Shown here: positions 57,854 to 64,000 of the stretch, piece after piece
Position numbering within the stretch: the first letter of the stretch is position 1
Layout: each line of letters opens with the position of its first letter
Origin: Streptomyces sp. NBC_00249
GTDB lineage: Bacteria; Actinomycetota; Actinomycetes; Streptomycetales; Streptomycetaceae
Direction of reading: 5' to 3'
DNA length: 64,000 bases
Assembly: GCF_026342355.1 (NCBI RefSeq)
Contig: NZ_JAPEMV010000004.1
Coordinates: 558,001-622,000 of the forward strand
Notes under the pieces: model-generated
Databases searched by the model: none
What the model saw: only the letters and a program-made list of their open reading frames with translations
What the model was told of the DNA's origin: nothing
Translations under genes and position numbers: made by a program

Positions 57854-58086
57854 GCCACCCCCTTGAGGTCGCGGACGGTCGCGCTTCTCTGCGCGCCCGT
57901 CGGAGGAACGCAGCCTCCACCTGAATACCGGAGGCGGGGCTGCGGCAAACGCGGTTCCAGCAGAATGTCACATGTCGGCAACACGCTGTAGCGTCATGTC
58001 GACAAGTATCTCCAGCGACAGAGCGCGCACCGAGCGGAATGAGCCGTTTCTGTAGGGAAACGCTGAAAACCCTCCACCCGATCCGG

Positions 58087-59085
58087 TTAGGCCTCGATCC
58101 TGTTTGCGGATCTCAGACGGGCGAAGCTCCGGGCGAGCAGCCGGGACACGTGCATCTGCGAGACGCCGAGCTCGGCGCTGATCTGCGACTGCGTCAGATT
58201 GTTGTAGTACCGCAGGAGGAGGATCCGCTGCTCGCGCTCGGGCAGTTGTACGAGCAGGTGCCGTACGAGGTCACGGTGCTCGACGCCGGCCAGCTCGGGG
58301 TCCTCGTAGCCGAGCCGGTCGAGCAGCCCGGGCATGCCGTCGCCCTCCTGGGCGGCTTCGAGCGAGGTTGCGTGGTAGCTCCGCCCGGCCTCGATGCAGG
58401 AGAGCACCTCGTCCTCGCCGATGCGCAGCCGCTCGGCGATCTCGGCGGTGGTCGGGGTGCGGCCGTGGAGGGTGGTGAGGTCCTCGGTGGCGGCGTTGAC
58501 CTGCACCCACAGCTCGTGGAGGCGGCGCGGGACGTGGACGGTGCGGACGTTGTCCCGGAAGTAGCGCTTGATCTCGCCCACGACGGTCGGCATGGCGAAG
58601 GTCGGGAACTGCACGCCGCGCTCGGGGTCGAAGCGGTCGATGGCGTTGATCAGGCCGATGGTGCCGACCTGGACCACGTCCTCCATGGGTTCGTTGCGGC
58701 TGCGGAAGCGGGCGGCCGCGTACCGCACGAGGGGGAGGTTGGCCTCGATGAGGGCCCCGCGCACCCGGTGGTGCTCGCTGGTGCCCGGCTCCAGGCCCTT
58801 CAGCTGCCCGAAGAGGACCTGGGTGAGGGCCCGGGTGTCGGCGCCGCGGGTGCTCTGCGACCTCGGGGGGAAGGGCGCGGTGTGCGCGGGCGGGGCGGCC
58901 TGCGCGGCCGGCCCGGTCGGGGCCGCCCCGGCGGCCGGGGAGGCGCCGGGAGGGTTGCCGGGGGAGGTCCCCGGAGAGGCGCCCGGAGAGGCACCGGCAG
59001 GGGCGGCCGGGGGCTCTTCGTGCGGCTCCTGACGGAGGTCCTGCTGGGGAGGCACCTGAGGCGCAGTACTGGCCGGCACGGTCAC
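58087..59085 (-). CDS. sigF: SigB-family sporulation sigma factor SigF
   Basis: 332 residues from GTG 59085 with AAGGGG upstream. The first 75 residues are Pro/Ala/Gly-rich and low in complexity; regions 2 to 4 then follow closely those of the neighbouring sigma protein (ARFRSRNEPMEDVVQVGTIGLINAIDRFDPERGVQFPTF split by one change), ending SQMHVSRLLARSFARLRSA. SigF acts late in spore maturation in Streptomyces. Class members are usually held by HATPase anti-sigma proteins; two such proteins are encoded elsewhere in the window. Confidence 0.88.
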   Translation of the reverse strand: MTVPASTAPQVPPQQDLRQEPHEEPPAAPAGASPGASPGTSPGNPPGASPAAGAAPTGPAAQAAPPAHTAPFPPRSQSTRGADTRALTQVLFGQLKGLEPGTSEHHRVRGALIEANLPLVRYAAARFRSRNEPMEDVVQVGTIGLINAIDRFDPERGVQFPTFAMPTVVGEIKRYFRDNVRTVHVPRRLHELWVQVNAATEDLTTLHGRTPTTAEIAERLRIGEDEVLSCIEAGRSYHATSLEAAQEGDGMPGLLDRLGYEDPELAGVEHRDLVRHLLVQLPEREQRILLLRYYNNLTQSQISAELGVSQMHVSRLLARSFARLRSANRIEA

Positions 59086-59229
59086 GCCACCCCTTCAGTC
59101 AACTCATCCGTCAAAAGCGGTCATAGCATCACAAGAGATGTGGACTGTGTGCAAGCACCGTATATCGCCGTGTTGAGGGCAAGTTGGGCATAGTGGGGCA
59201 ATTTCTTCAACAGGTGGGAACGCAAAAGA

Positions 59230-59253
59230 CCCCCCACCCGTCGGAGTGGGGGG
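59230..59253. terminator. terminator of the 53-residue gene
   Basis: CCCCCCAC and GTGGGGGG, eight-base perfect arms with an eight-base loop, 34 bases past the stop on the minus strand; followed on that strand by a T run (from AAAAG). Confidence 0.85.
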
Positions 59254-59287
59254 CCGGGAAATCCGGAAGCCGCTTCAGCGTACGGGT

Positions 59288-59449
59288 TCAGTTCACCAGT
59301 TCGGTGATGAACTCGCCGATGCCGGAGGCGGCATCCGATATGCCTTGGAAGCCTATTCCCACCATCTCGGCCGCCCGCTTGGGCTGGGTGATGATCACGA
59401 AGAGGACGAACACGGTGAGGACGCCCGTGATGAGCTTCTTGGTGTCCAT
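59288..59449 (-). CDS. 53-residue membrane protein
   Basis: MDTKKLITGVLTVFVLFVI and then ITQPKRAAEMVGIG, ending in an amphipathic helix FQGISDAASGIGEFITELV. One membrane segment (about 6-24) with a short basic flank. GGGGAGG lies 12 bases upstream of ATG 59449, a little far; a TTG at 59470 would swallow it. Its own terminator follows, so it is a separate transcription unit. No function is known to me; the conserved-looking composition suggests a real small protein. Confidence 0.75.
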   Translation of the reverse strand: MDTKKLITGVLTVFVLFVIITQPKRAAEMVGIGFQGISDAASGIGEFITELVN

Positions 59450-59654
59450 GAACGGTGTCGGCCTCCCCAACCGGTACTGCGAAGTCGGGTGAGTCTAACC
59501 GGTCAAGTTCGGACACTCACCTGACCTTTAAGGACCAATGACCCGGCGGTCCGGGCCCTTTGCCGGTGTGCCTCCGGTTGCGGGAGGCGCAGGATTGAAC
59601 ACGAGCCCACCGGTTCTGGCAGGAAATCGGTGGGTGAGGGACAGGGCCTCACTG

Positions 59655-59760
59655 CGGGGTCCGAGCCGCAAGCTTCCCCCCTGACTGCGGCTCGGACTGG
59701 CAGGTTCCGTCCTCAACGGGGGAAGTGGCTTGTCCCCCCGATGCCACTTCCCCCGTCCCA
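59655..59760 (+). ncRNA. 6C RNA
   Basis: Two consecutive hairpins, each with exactly six C in its loop: stem GTCCGAGCCGCA/TGCGGCTCGGAC (59659-59697, C run 59676-59681) and stem CGGGGGAAGTGGC/GCCACTTCCCCCG (59717-59755, C run 59734-59739). This is the defining layout of the actinobacterial 6C RNA, a small RNA linked in Streptomyces to sporulation and in mycobacteria to regulation through its C-rich loops pairing with G-rich ribosome sites. The C runs fix the plus strand. The ends are approximate; the promoter is not obvious. Confidence 0.9.
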
Positions 59761-59767
59761 CACGTCG

Positions 59768-59793
59768 AAGGTCCCGACTCCGGTCGGGGCCTT
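59768..59793 (+). terminator. terminator of the 6C RNA
   Basis: AAGG-T-CCCGAC, TCCG loop, GTCGGG-G-CCTT: a stable stem with one internal mismatch, followed by CTTCTTCG. It lies 12 bases past the second 6C hairpin. Confidence 0.75.
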
Positions 59794-59845
59794 CTTCGCG
59801 TTGTCCGCCGAAATCCGTCCCCGGATCGCCGAAATCCGTCCGGAT

Positions 59846-60136
59846 CTACTCCAGGCCGCCGGCCAGGTCGGTGATCGGCTGGACGGGTGCGATGACGGGG
59901 CCGAGCTGCTCCGGCAGGGTCATCAGCTGGTTGAGCTGGTTGGCCCCCTCGCTGACCTTCGCGCCGATCTCCTGCACGGAACGCGGCTGCGCGCCCGCCG
60001 GCATGCCCGGGGTGGCCGTCGGCAGGTCCGGGAGGGTGAGCGGGGCGATGGGCGCGGCGGTGGCGGCGGGTGCGGCGAGGCCCGCGGCGGCCCCCGCGAG
60101 GGCGAAGGCGGCGAGCATGCGCTGGGTCTTGGTCAT
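59846..60136 (-). CDS. small secreted protein
   Basis: 96 residues from ATG 60136. Signal peptide of about 27 residues (MLAAFALAGAAAGLAAPAATAA), then a mature chain of about 68 residues with no cysteine: Pro-rich PIAPLTLPDLPTATPG, then a helical stretch VQEIGAKVSEGANQLNQL. No ribosome site is evident and no family is recognised. It sits beside tRNA-Ser on the same strand, downstream of the tRNA terminator. Confidence 0.7.
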   Translation of the reverse strand: MTKTQRMLAAFALAGAAAGLAAPAATAAPIAPLTLPDLPTATPGMPAGAQPRSVQEIGAKVSEGANQLNQLMTLPEQLGPVIAPVQPITDLAGGLE

Positions 60137-60182
60137 GCCGTGACAACGGCCGAGCGGGCGGCCGGTCACGGCGGGCACGCAC

Positions 60183-60214
60183 GAGAGCCCCGGTTCGTAC
60201 GAACCGGGGCTCTC
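60183..60214. terminator. terminator of tRNA-Ser(CGA)
   Basis: Perfect 14-base arms GAGAGCCCCGGTTC and GAACCGGGGCTCTC with a GTAC loop, three bases from the encoded CCA end of the tRNA. Confidence 0.93.
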
Positions 60215-60219
60215 ATTGG

Positions 60220-60304
60220 CGGTGGTGGAGGGATTTGAACCCCCGATGGGTTGCCCCATACTCGCTTTCGAGGCGAGCTCCTTCGGCCACTCGGACACAC
60301 CACC
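60220..60304 (-). tRNA. tRNA-Ser (anticodon CGA)
   Basis: 85 bases. Acceptor stem GGTGGTG/CACCACC, long variable arm, T-loop TTCAAAT. Anticodon loop CTCGAAA between CTCGC and GCGAG gives CGA (UCG codon). CCA is encoded at 60217-60219 on the minus strand. Confidence 0.97.
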
Positions 60305-60363
60305 GAGAGAGATCCTAGCCCAAGGTGGGGAGTACTTTGCAAATCCGCAGTACGTGGCCCTGC

Positions 60364-60855
60364 TCACCGTTCCCGGAAGAAGTCGGTCAGCTGCCGCGCG
60401 CACTCCCGCTCCAGCACCCCGCGGATCACCTCCGGCCGGTGGTTGAGCCTGCGGTCCCGTACGAGGTCCCAGAGCGACCCCGCCGCGCCCGCCTTCTCGT
60501 CCCCCGCGCCGTAGACGACCCGGGCCACCCGGGACTGCACGAGCGCGCCCGCGCACATCACGCACGGCTCCAGCGTCACCACCAGGGTGCACCCGGTGAG
60601 CCGCCACTCCCCGAGCCGGGCGGCCGCCCGGCGCAGCGCCAGTACCTCGGCGTGCGCCGTGGGGTCGCCGGTGGCCTCCCGCTCGTTGTGCCCGGTGGCG
60701 AGGAGGTCCCCGGCCGGGCCGAGCAGGACGGCACCGACCGGCACGTCGCCGGCCGGTACCGCCATGGCGGCCTCCTGGAGCGCCAGGCGCATGGAGTCCC
60801 GCCAGGGATCCCGTACGGGATCGGGGTCGTACGTGATGTCGTGCGCGGTGGTCAC
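60364..60855 (-). CDS. tadA: tRNA(Arg) adenosine-34 deaminase
   Basis: 163 residues. Deaminates the wobble A of tRNA-Arg(ACG) to inosine. Zinc and catalytic motifs are plain: HAE (PTAHAEVLAL) near 68-70 and PCxxC (LEPCVMCAGALVQS) near 97-101. GTG 60855 overlaps the stop of the upstream partner gene by one base (TAGTG). The substrate tRNA gene lies at 42897-42969. Confidence 0.96.
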   Translation of the reverse strand: MTTAHDITYDPDPVRDPWRDSMRLALQEAAMAVPAGDVPVGAVLLGPAGDLLATGHNEREATGDPTAHAEVLALRRAAARLGEWRLTGCTLVVTLEPCVMCAGALVQSRVARVVYGAGDEKAGAAGSLWDLVRDRRLNHRPEVIRGVLERECARQLTDFFRER

Positions 60856-61430
60856 TAGCGGACGGCCTCCAGTACCTCGGTGGCGCCGAGCGCGTCGGCG
60901 ATCTCCGAGAGGGCGTCTCCGTCGAGGGTCATCAGTTCCTTGTGGCCGACGCCGAGGTCGTCGAGCAGGCGGGGGTCGCCGAGGGGGCCGGCGGTCACCG
61001 GTTCGGCGCCGGACGCCGGCTCGTGGTGGTCGGATTCGTCGTCGTCCTCGTCCGTGAACGCGGTGAGGGGTTCGTCCTCACCGTCCTCGGTGCCGTCGAG
61101 GTCCAGTTCGTCGAGTTCGTCGTCCTCCTCGTCGCTGCCCAGCAGCTCTTTGGTCAGCATCGATCCGTAGGAGCTGCGGTCGGCGGCGGAGGCGTTCGAC
61201 ACGAAGTACCGAGGGTCCTCCTCTCCGTCCACGCGGACGACGCCGAACCAGGCGTCCTCCTGCTCGATGAGGGCGACCACCGTGTCGTCGTCGACAGCGG
61301 CGGCACGGGCGAGATCGATCAGATCACTGAGGGACTCGACGTCGTCGAGTTCCAGGTCGCTCGCTTCCCACCCGTCTTCGGTGCGCGCGAGCAGTGCGGC
61401 GAAATACACCGTGACTCTCCCACTGGTCAT
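60855..61430 (-). CDS. tRNA adenosine deaminase-associated protein
   Basis: 191 residues. A globular N-terminal part (about 1-90: VTVYFAALLARTEDGWEASDLELDD), a very acidic linker of D/E runs (about 98-135) and a helical C-terminus (LLDDLGVGHKELMTLDGDALSEIADALG). Actinobacterial genomes keep this gene directly upstream of tadA; the role is unknown. Translation coupling (TAGTG) suggests equal amounts. The acidic linker may mimic RNA or contact the deaminase. Confidence 0.9.
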   Translation of the reverse strand: MTSGRVTVYFAALLARTEDGWEASDLELDDVESLSDLIDLARAAAVDDDTVVALIEQEDAWFGVVRVDGEEDPRYFVSNASAADRSSYGSMLTKELLGSDEEDDELDELDLDGTEDGEDEPLTAFTDEDDDESDHHEPASGAEPVTAGPLGDPRLLDDLGVGHKELMTLDGDALSEIADALGATEVLEAVR

Positions 61431-61611
61431 AGGCGTGCCGGTTGGAGGTCCCCCCGGCCGGAGGTTGGGGCGGAACGGCCTGACGCTCGCTGTTCCGTAC
61501 CCCGCCCAATCGGCATCGTGGCAGAAACAGCGGCTTTGCGAGAGGTCTTCCGCGCGGCGGCCGTGTCGCGGCGCCGGTCAGGGCGCCGATCACGCCGTCG
61601 ACACGTACCCC

Positions 61612-61881
61612 TCACCAGCGGAACGTACGCATCCGCATCTGCTGGCGCATCCGTGCCGCCCGGGCACGCCGGGGCTGGACCCGGTCACGCAGCTCGCGGG
61701 CCTCGTGCAGGTCGCGCAGGAACTGGGCGCGGCGCGCCCTGCGCTGCGCCGCCGTCTCCGGCGCCGCGTCCGGTTCGCTCCCGTCTGTCGTCGTGTCGCT
61801 CGGCTGCGTCTTGGGCATCGGCCACCACCCAGGCTGGTCGTCCTCCTCCGCCGGCGCGAAGCAGACCCCCCTCGCCTCCAC
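61612..61881 (-). CDS. small basic conserved-looking protein
   Basis: 89 residues from GTG 61881, or 68 from ATG 61818 (MPKTQPSDTTT). The C-terminal half is a strongly basic helix with repeated Arg (RRARRAQFLRDLHEARELRDR and RRARAARMRQQMRMRTFRW), suggesting binding to nucleic acid. Neither start has a good ribosome site. It is encoded 181 bases upstream of the deaminase-associated gene on the same strand. No family is recognised. Confidence 0.65.
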   Translation of the reverse strand: MEARGVCFAPAEEDDQPGWWPMPKTQPSDTTTDGSEPDAAPETAAQRRARRAQFLRDLHEARELRDRVQPRRARAARMRQQMRMRTFRW

Positions 61882-61963
61882 CTTCCCCCGGTCGGCGGGA
61901 TTGATGCCACCCCCGTGCAGATCGACCCAGGTCAGAGGCGGGGTGGCGGCGCGGGCGAGGGAT

Positions 61964-62938
61964 TCAGGCCACGTCGTCCCCGTCGGGCAGGGTCGGTACG
62001 ACGGCCACCGGGCCGTGCGCGTGCTGGAGCAGGGCGTGGGCCACCGAGCCGATGAGCAGGGCGCGGCGGCGCGGGTGGTGGCGTCCTACGACGACCAGCG
62101 CGGCGGTGCGGGACGCGGTCACGAGCCGCCCCGCGGCGTCCCCGGGCACCGCGGCCTGTTCGACGGGCACGTCCGGGTAGCGCTCGCGCAGCGGGGCCAG
62201 CCGTTCGCTCTGGGACCGCAGCATCTCCCGTTCGGCCGGGACCGCGTCCCCGTCGCCGGCGAGGGCCTCGGGCGGGATCACCGCGAAGGGGCTGTCGATC
62301 ACCATGGTCGGCCCGGGCGGGATCGCGTACGCGGAGACCACCTGGACGGCGGTGCCCCGTGCGGCGGCTTCCTCGAAGGCGAAGGCGAGCACGTTCTCGG
62401 GGGTCTCGGCGGCGTGCAGCCCGAGCACCACCCGCCCGGCGGAGGCCGCGGAGCCGTCCCCGGAGTCCCCGGAGGCGCCGGAGCCCCCCGCGTCCCGCTC
62501 GGCGTGCGGGACCACCACCACCGGGCAGGTCGCGGTGGTGGCGACGGCGCGGCTGCTCGACCCGAGCAGCAGGGCGGCGAAACCGCCGCGCCCCCGGGAG
62601 CCCATGACCAGCATCAGCGGGCCGATCTCGGCGCCGACCGCCCGCAGGGCCTCGGGCACGGACCCCTCCAGGGCCTCGTAGCGCACCTCGCGGGGCAGCG
62701 CGGGGGCGGCGTCCAGGACGGCGCGCACGCGGTCGCTCACCGGGTCGGCGTACTGCTGCGGCTCGTTCGGGTCGTGCAGGGCCGAGCGGCGGCCCGCGTA
62801 CAGCTGGGAGGCTTCGGGCAGGACGTGGGCGACCATCAGGGCTGCGCCGCGGCGCAGGGCGGCCGTCCGGGCCCATTCCAGGGCGCGCAGGCTGTGCTCG
62901 GATCCGTCGACGGCCGCGATCACCACTGCGTTGCTCAT
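61964..62938 (-). CDS. universal stress protein, two UspA domains
   Basis: 324 residues. Tandem Usp domains: the first at about 1-148 (VVIAAVDGSEHSLRALEWA, then VMGSRGRGGFAALLLGSSSRAV, the ATP-binding G-x2-G-x9-GS motif), the second at about 170-318 with VVVGRHHPRRRALLIGSVAHAL, where the motif is altered. The first domain should bind ATP, the second may not. Such proteins support survival in stress and dormancy. ATG 62938 begins MSNAVVIAAVDG. Confidence 0.93.
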   Translation of the reverse strand: MSNAVVIAAVDGSEHSLRALEWARTAALRRGAALMVAHVLPEASQLYAGRRSALHDPNEPQQYADPVSDRVRAVLDAAPALPREVRYEALEGSVPEALRAVGAEIGPLMLVMGSRGRGGFAALLLGSSSRAVATTATCPVVVVPHAERDAGGSGASGDSGDGSAASAGRVVLGLHAAETPENVLAFAFEEAAARGTAVQVVSAYAIPPGPTMVIDSPFAVIPPEALAGDGDAVPAEREMLRSQSERLAPLRERYPDVPVEQAAVPGDAAGRLVTASRTAALVVVGRHHPRRRALLIGSVAHALLQHAHGPVAVVPTLPDGDDVA

Positions 62939-63140
62939 CAGTCAAGGGTGCTGGGCACGGCCGCGGCCCGCATCCCGGGGCTCCGGGGCGCACGCCGGGG
63001 TCTCGGCGACGCGGGGACGCGCGGGGGTCCTCCCAGCGCGTAGCCTTTTGGTGCAGGTCGCGACGTGCGGCCGTTTGCGCAGGTAGCAGGGTCACAGGTC
63101 ACAGGTCGAAACCCGGCTGAGTCTTGTCTTGGAGGATGTT

Positions 63141-63776
63141 GTGCGTTTGCAGGTCGTCGATCACCCCTTGGTGGCGCACAAACTGACCGCCCTGCGCGAC
63201 AAGCGCACCGACTCCCCCACCTTCCGCCGGCTCGCCGACGAGCTGGTGACCCTCCTCGCCTACGAGGCCACCCGCGACGTGCGCACCGAGCAGCACGACA
63301 TCGAGACCCCGGTCGGCCCGACCACCGGCGTCAAGCTGTCGTACCCGCGCCCGCTGGTCGTCCCGATCCTGCGCGCCGGTCTCGGCATGCTGGACGGCAT
63401 GGTGCGGCTGCTGCCGACCGCCGAGGTGGGCTTCCTGGGCATGGTCCGCAACGAGGAGACCCTCGAGGCCTCCACGTACGCGACGCGCATGCCCGAGGAC
63501 CTCTCGGGCCGCCAGGTGTACGTGGTGGACCCGATGCTGGCCACCGGCGGCACGCTGGTCGCCGCGATCCGCGAGCTCATCAAGCGCGGCGCCGACGACG
63601 TGACCGCCGTGGTGCTGCTGGCCGCGCCCGAGGGCGTCGAGATCATGGAGCGCGAGCTGGCGGGCACGCCGGTGACCGTGGTGACGGCCGCCGTGGACGA
63701 GCGGCTCAACGAGCACGGCTACATCGTCCCGGGCCTGGGCGACGCGGGCGACCGCATGTACGGCTCGGCCGAGTAG
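63141..63776 (+). CDS. upp: uracil phosphoribosyltransferase
   Basis: 211 residues from GTG 63141, set by GGAGG five bases upstream. Makes UMP from uracil and PRPP (pyrimidine salvage). The PRPP loop VVDPMLATGGTLVAAI is near 129-144, and the C-terminal uracil site is GLGDAGDRMYGS. HPLVAHKLTALRDKRTDSPTFR is the usual N-terminus. Monocistronic; converges with the LytR_C gene. Confidence 0.97.
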   Translation: MRLQVVDHPLVAHKLTALRDKRTDSPTFRRLADELVTLLAYEATRDVRTEQHDIETPVGPTTGVKLSYPRPLVVPILRAGLGMLDGMVRLLPTAEVGFLGMVRNEETLEASTYATRMPEDLSGRQVYVVDPMLATGGTLVAAIRELIKRGADDVTAVVLLAAPEGVEIMERELAGTPVTVVTAAVDERLNEHGYIVPGLGDAGDRMYGSAE

Positions 63777-63792
63777 CCCAGACCCTCGGGTT

Positions 63793-64000
63793 TCAGCAGG
63801 TCGCGGCGGGCGCGGGCACGGGGTTGGCCAGGACGGCCAGCGCCGCGTCCGCGTCCGCCTTCGGCTTCAGCTCCTTGAAGGAGTCGCCCAGGATCAGGTC
63901 GATCTCCGCGCCTTCGCGGGTGTCGGTCTGCTGGGTGGTCCCGTCGAGCTGGGTGGCGAGTACGGAGTAGGCCGCCTTGTCGGTCTTCGGGGAGCCGAGC
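63793..64000 (-). CDS. LytR_C-domain protein (partial, C-terminal end)
   Basis: The last 69 codons of a minus-strand gene whose start is beyond the window. It reads ...KTDKAAYSVLATQLDGTTQQ, then TREGAEIDLILGDSFKELK and ends NPVPAPAATC before TGA. The segment matches the end of LytR/CpsA/Psr C-terminal domains (extracytoplasmic, envelope-associated), and a single-domain LytR_C protein is, as I recall, the usual neighbour of upp in Streptomyces. Confidence 0.8.
   Translation of the reverse strand, partial: LGSPKTDKAAYSVLATQLDGTTQQTDTREGAEIDLILGDSFKELKPKADADAALAVLANPVPAPAATC

Larger units (their letters stand above)
59471..59845. other. 375-base non-coding region with six successive hairpins
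   Basis: Carries GCCTCC/GGAGGC at 59570-59588, CCCACCG/CGGTGGG at 59606-59634, GTGAGG/CCTCAC at 59634-59652, the two 6C RNA hairpins at 59659-59755 and a final hairpin at 59768-59793. A GTGAGT/ACTCAC inverted repeat at 59489-59520 lies in the promoter of the 53-residue gene. No coding frame is supported. Confidence 0.75.

Noticed and set aside
59560..59760. Cobalamin riboswitch or SRP RNA in the hairpin-rich region
   Set aside because: No B12 box and no GGAAG-type SRP signature. The two loops of exactly six C point to 6C RNA instead.

Overview
This window looks like a stretch of a Streptomyces chromosome on one side of the replication origin. The GC content is very high, third codon positions are almost all G or C, GTG and TTG starts are common, and neighbouring genes often overlap by four bases. 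The gene order (serS, pheA, copper genes with a DyP peroxidase, pepP, htrA, two SigB-type sigma genes, tadA, upp) matches what I recall of the core region right of oriC in S. coelicolor; this is from memory, not from a search. Seven exact copies of the ParB-binding sequence GTTTCACGTGAAAC and one damaged copy lie across the window. Six DnaA-box-like nonamers lie between serS and pheA. Both fit an origin-proximal centromere region. I see no prophage, insertion sequence, integrase or CRISPR array.

Layout: 1-4 kb holds an ABC-2 permease, a rhomboid-like protein, a LuxR-type two-component pair and a divergent membrane protein, with a pair of palindromes in their shared promoter. 4-14 kb is a long minus-strand run: HAD hydrolase, serS, DnaA-box region, pheA, then a copper-handling cluster (DyP peroxidase, CopC-CopD fusion, PCu(A)C chaperone, Sco, YcnI, membrane protein). 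14-25 kb carries regulatory and housekeeping genes: two anti-sigma-type ATPases, aminopeptidase P, a GAF-PP2C phosphatase, a degenerate prim-pol protein, DUF5926, a glycerophosphodiesterase and an HtrA protease. 24.7-27.4 kb is a LysR, cysteine dioxygenase and YeiH-exporter group that would oxidise cysteine and expel sulfite. 27.5-30.3 kb has a secreted protease, tRNA-Ser and small secreted proteins among short tandem repeats.

30.4-35.2 kb is a tightly coupled five-gene operon with the composition of the mycobacterial igr cluster: two acyl-CoA dehydrogenases, MaoC-DUF35, MaoC and an Ltp2-type thiolase, which removes the last three carbons of a steroid side chain. An ECF sigma factor and an acyl-CoA ligase follow. 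38.4-41.8 kb is one very large PAS hybrid kinase whose phospho-acceptor histidine is missing. 41.9-46.2 kb holds an SSI-type inhibitor, tRNA-Ser, tRNA-Arg, a PH-domain protein, an Lrp regulator and enzymes of unknown substrate. 46.3-52.4 kb couples an OmpR-type two-component system to a GT2-GtrA and a PMT-type glycosyltransferase. 52.5-55.8 kb contains a TetR gene and a MarR-MFS efflux pair with its operator.

55.8-64 kb contains a lipoprotein, sigN- and sigF-like genes, a 53-residue membrane protein, a two-hairpin RNA with exactly six C in each loop (6C RNA), tRNA-Ser, tadA with its associated protein, a universal stress protein, upp and the end of a LytR_C gene. Three tRNA-Ser isoacceptors plus serS lie here, as do tRNA-Arg(ACG) and the TadA enzyme needed to convert its wobble A to inosine.
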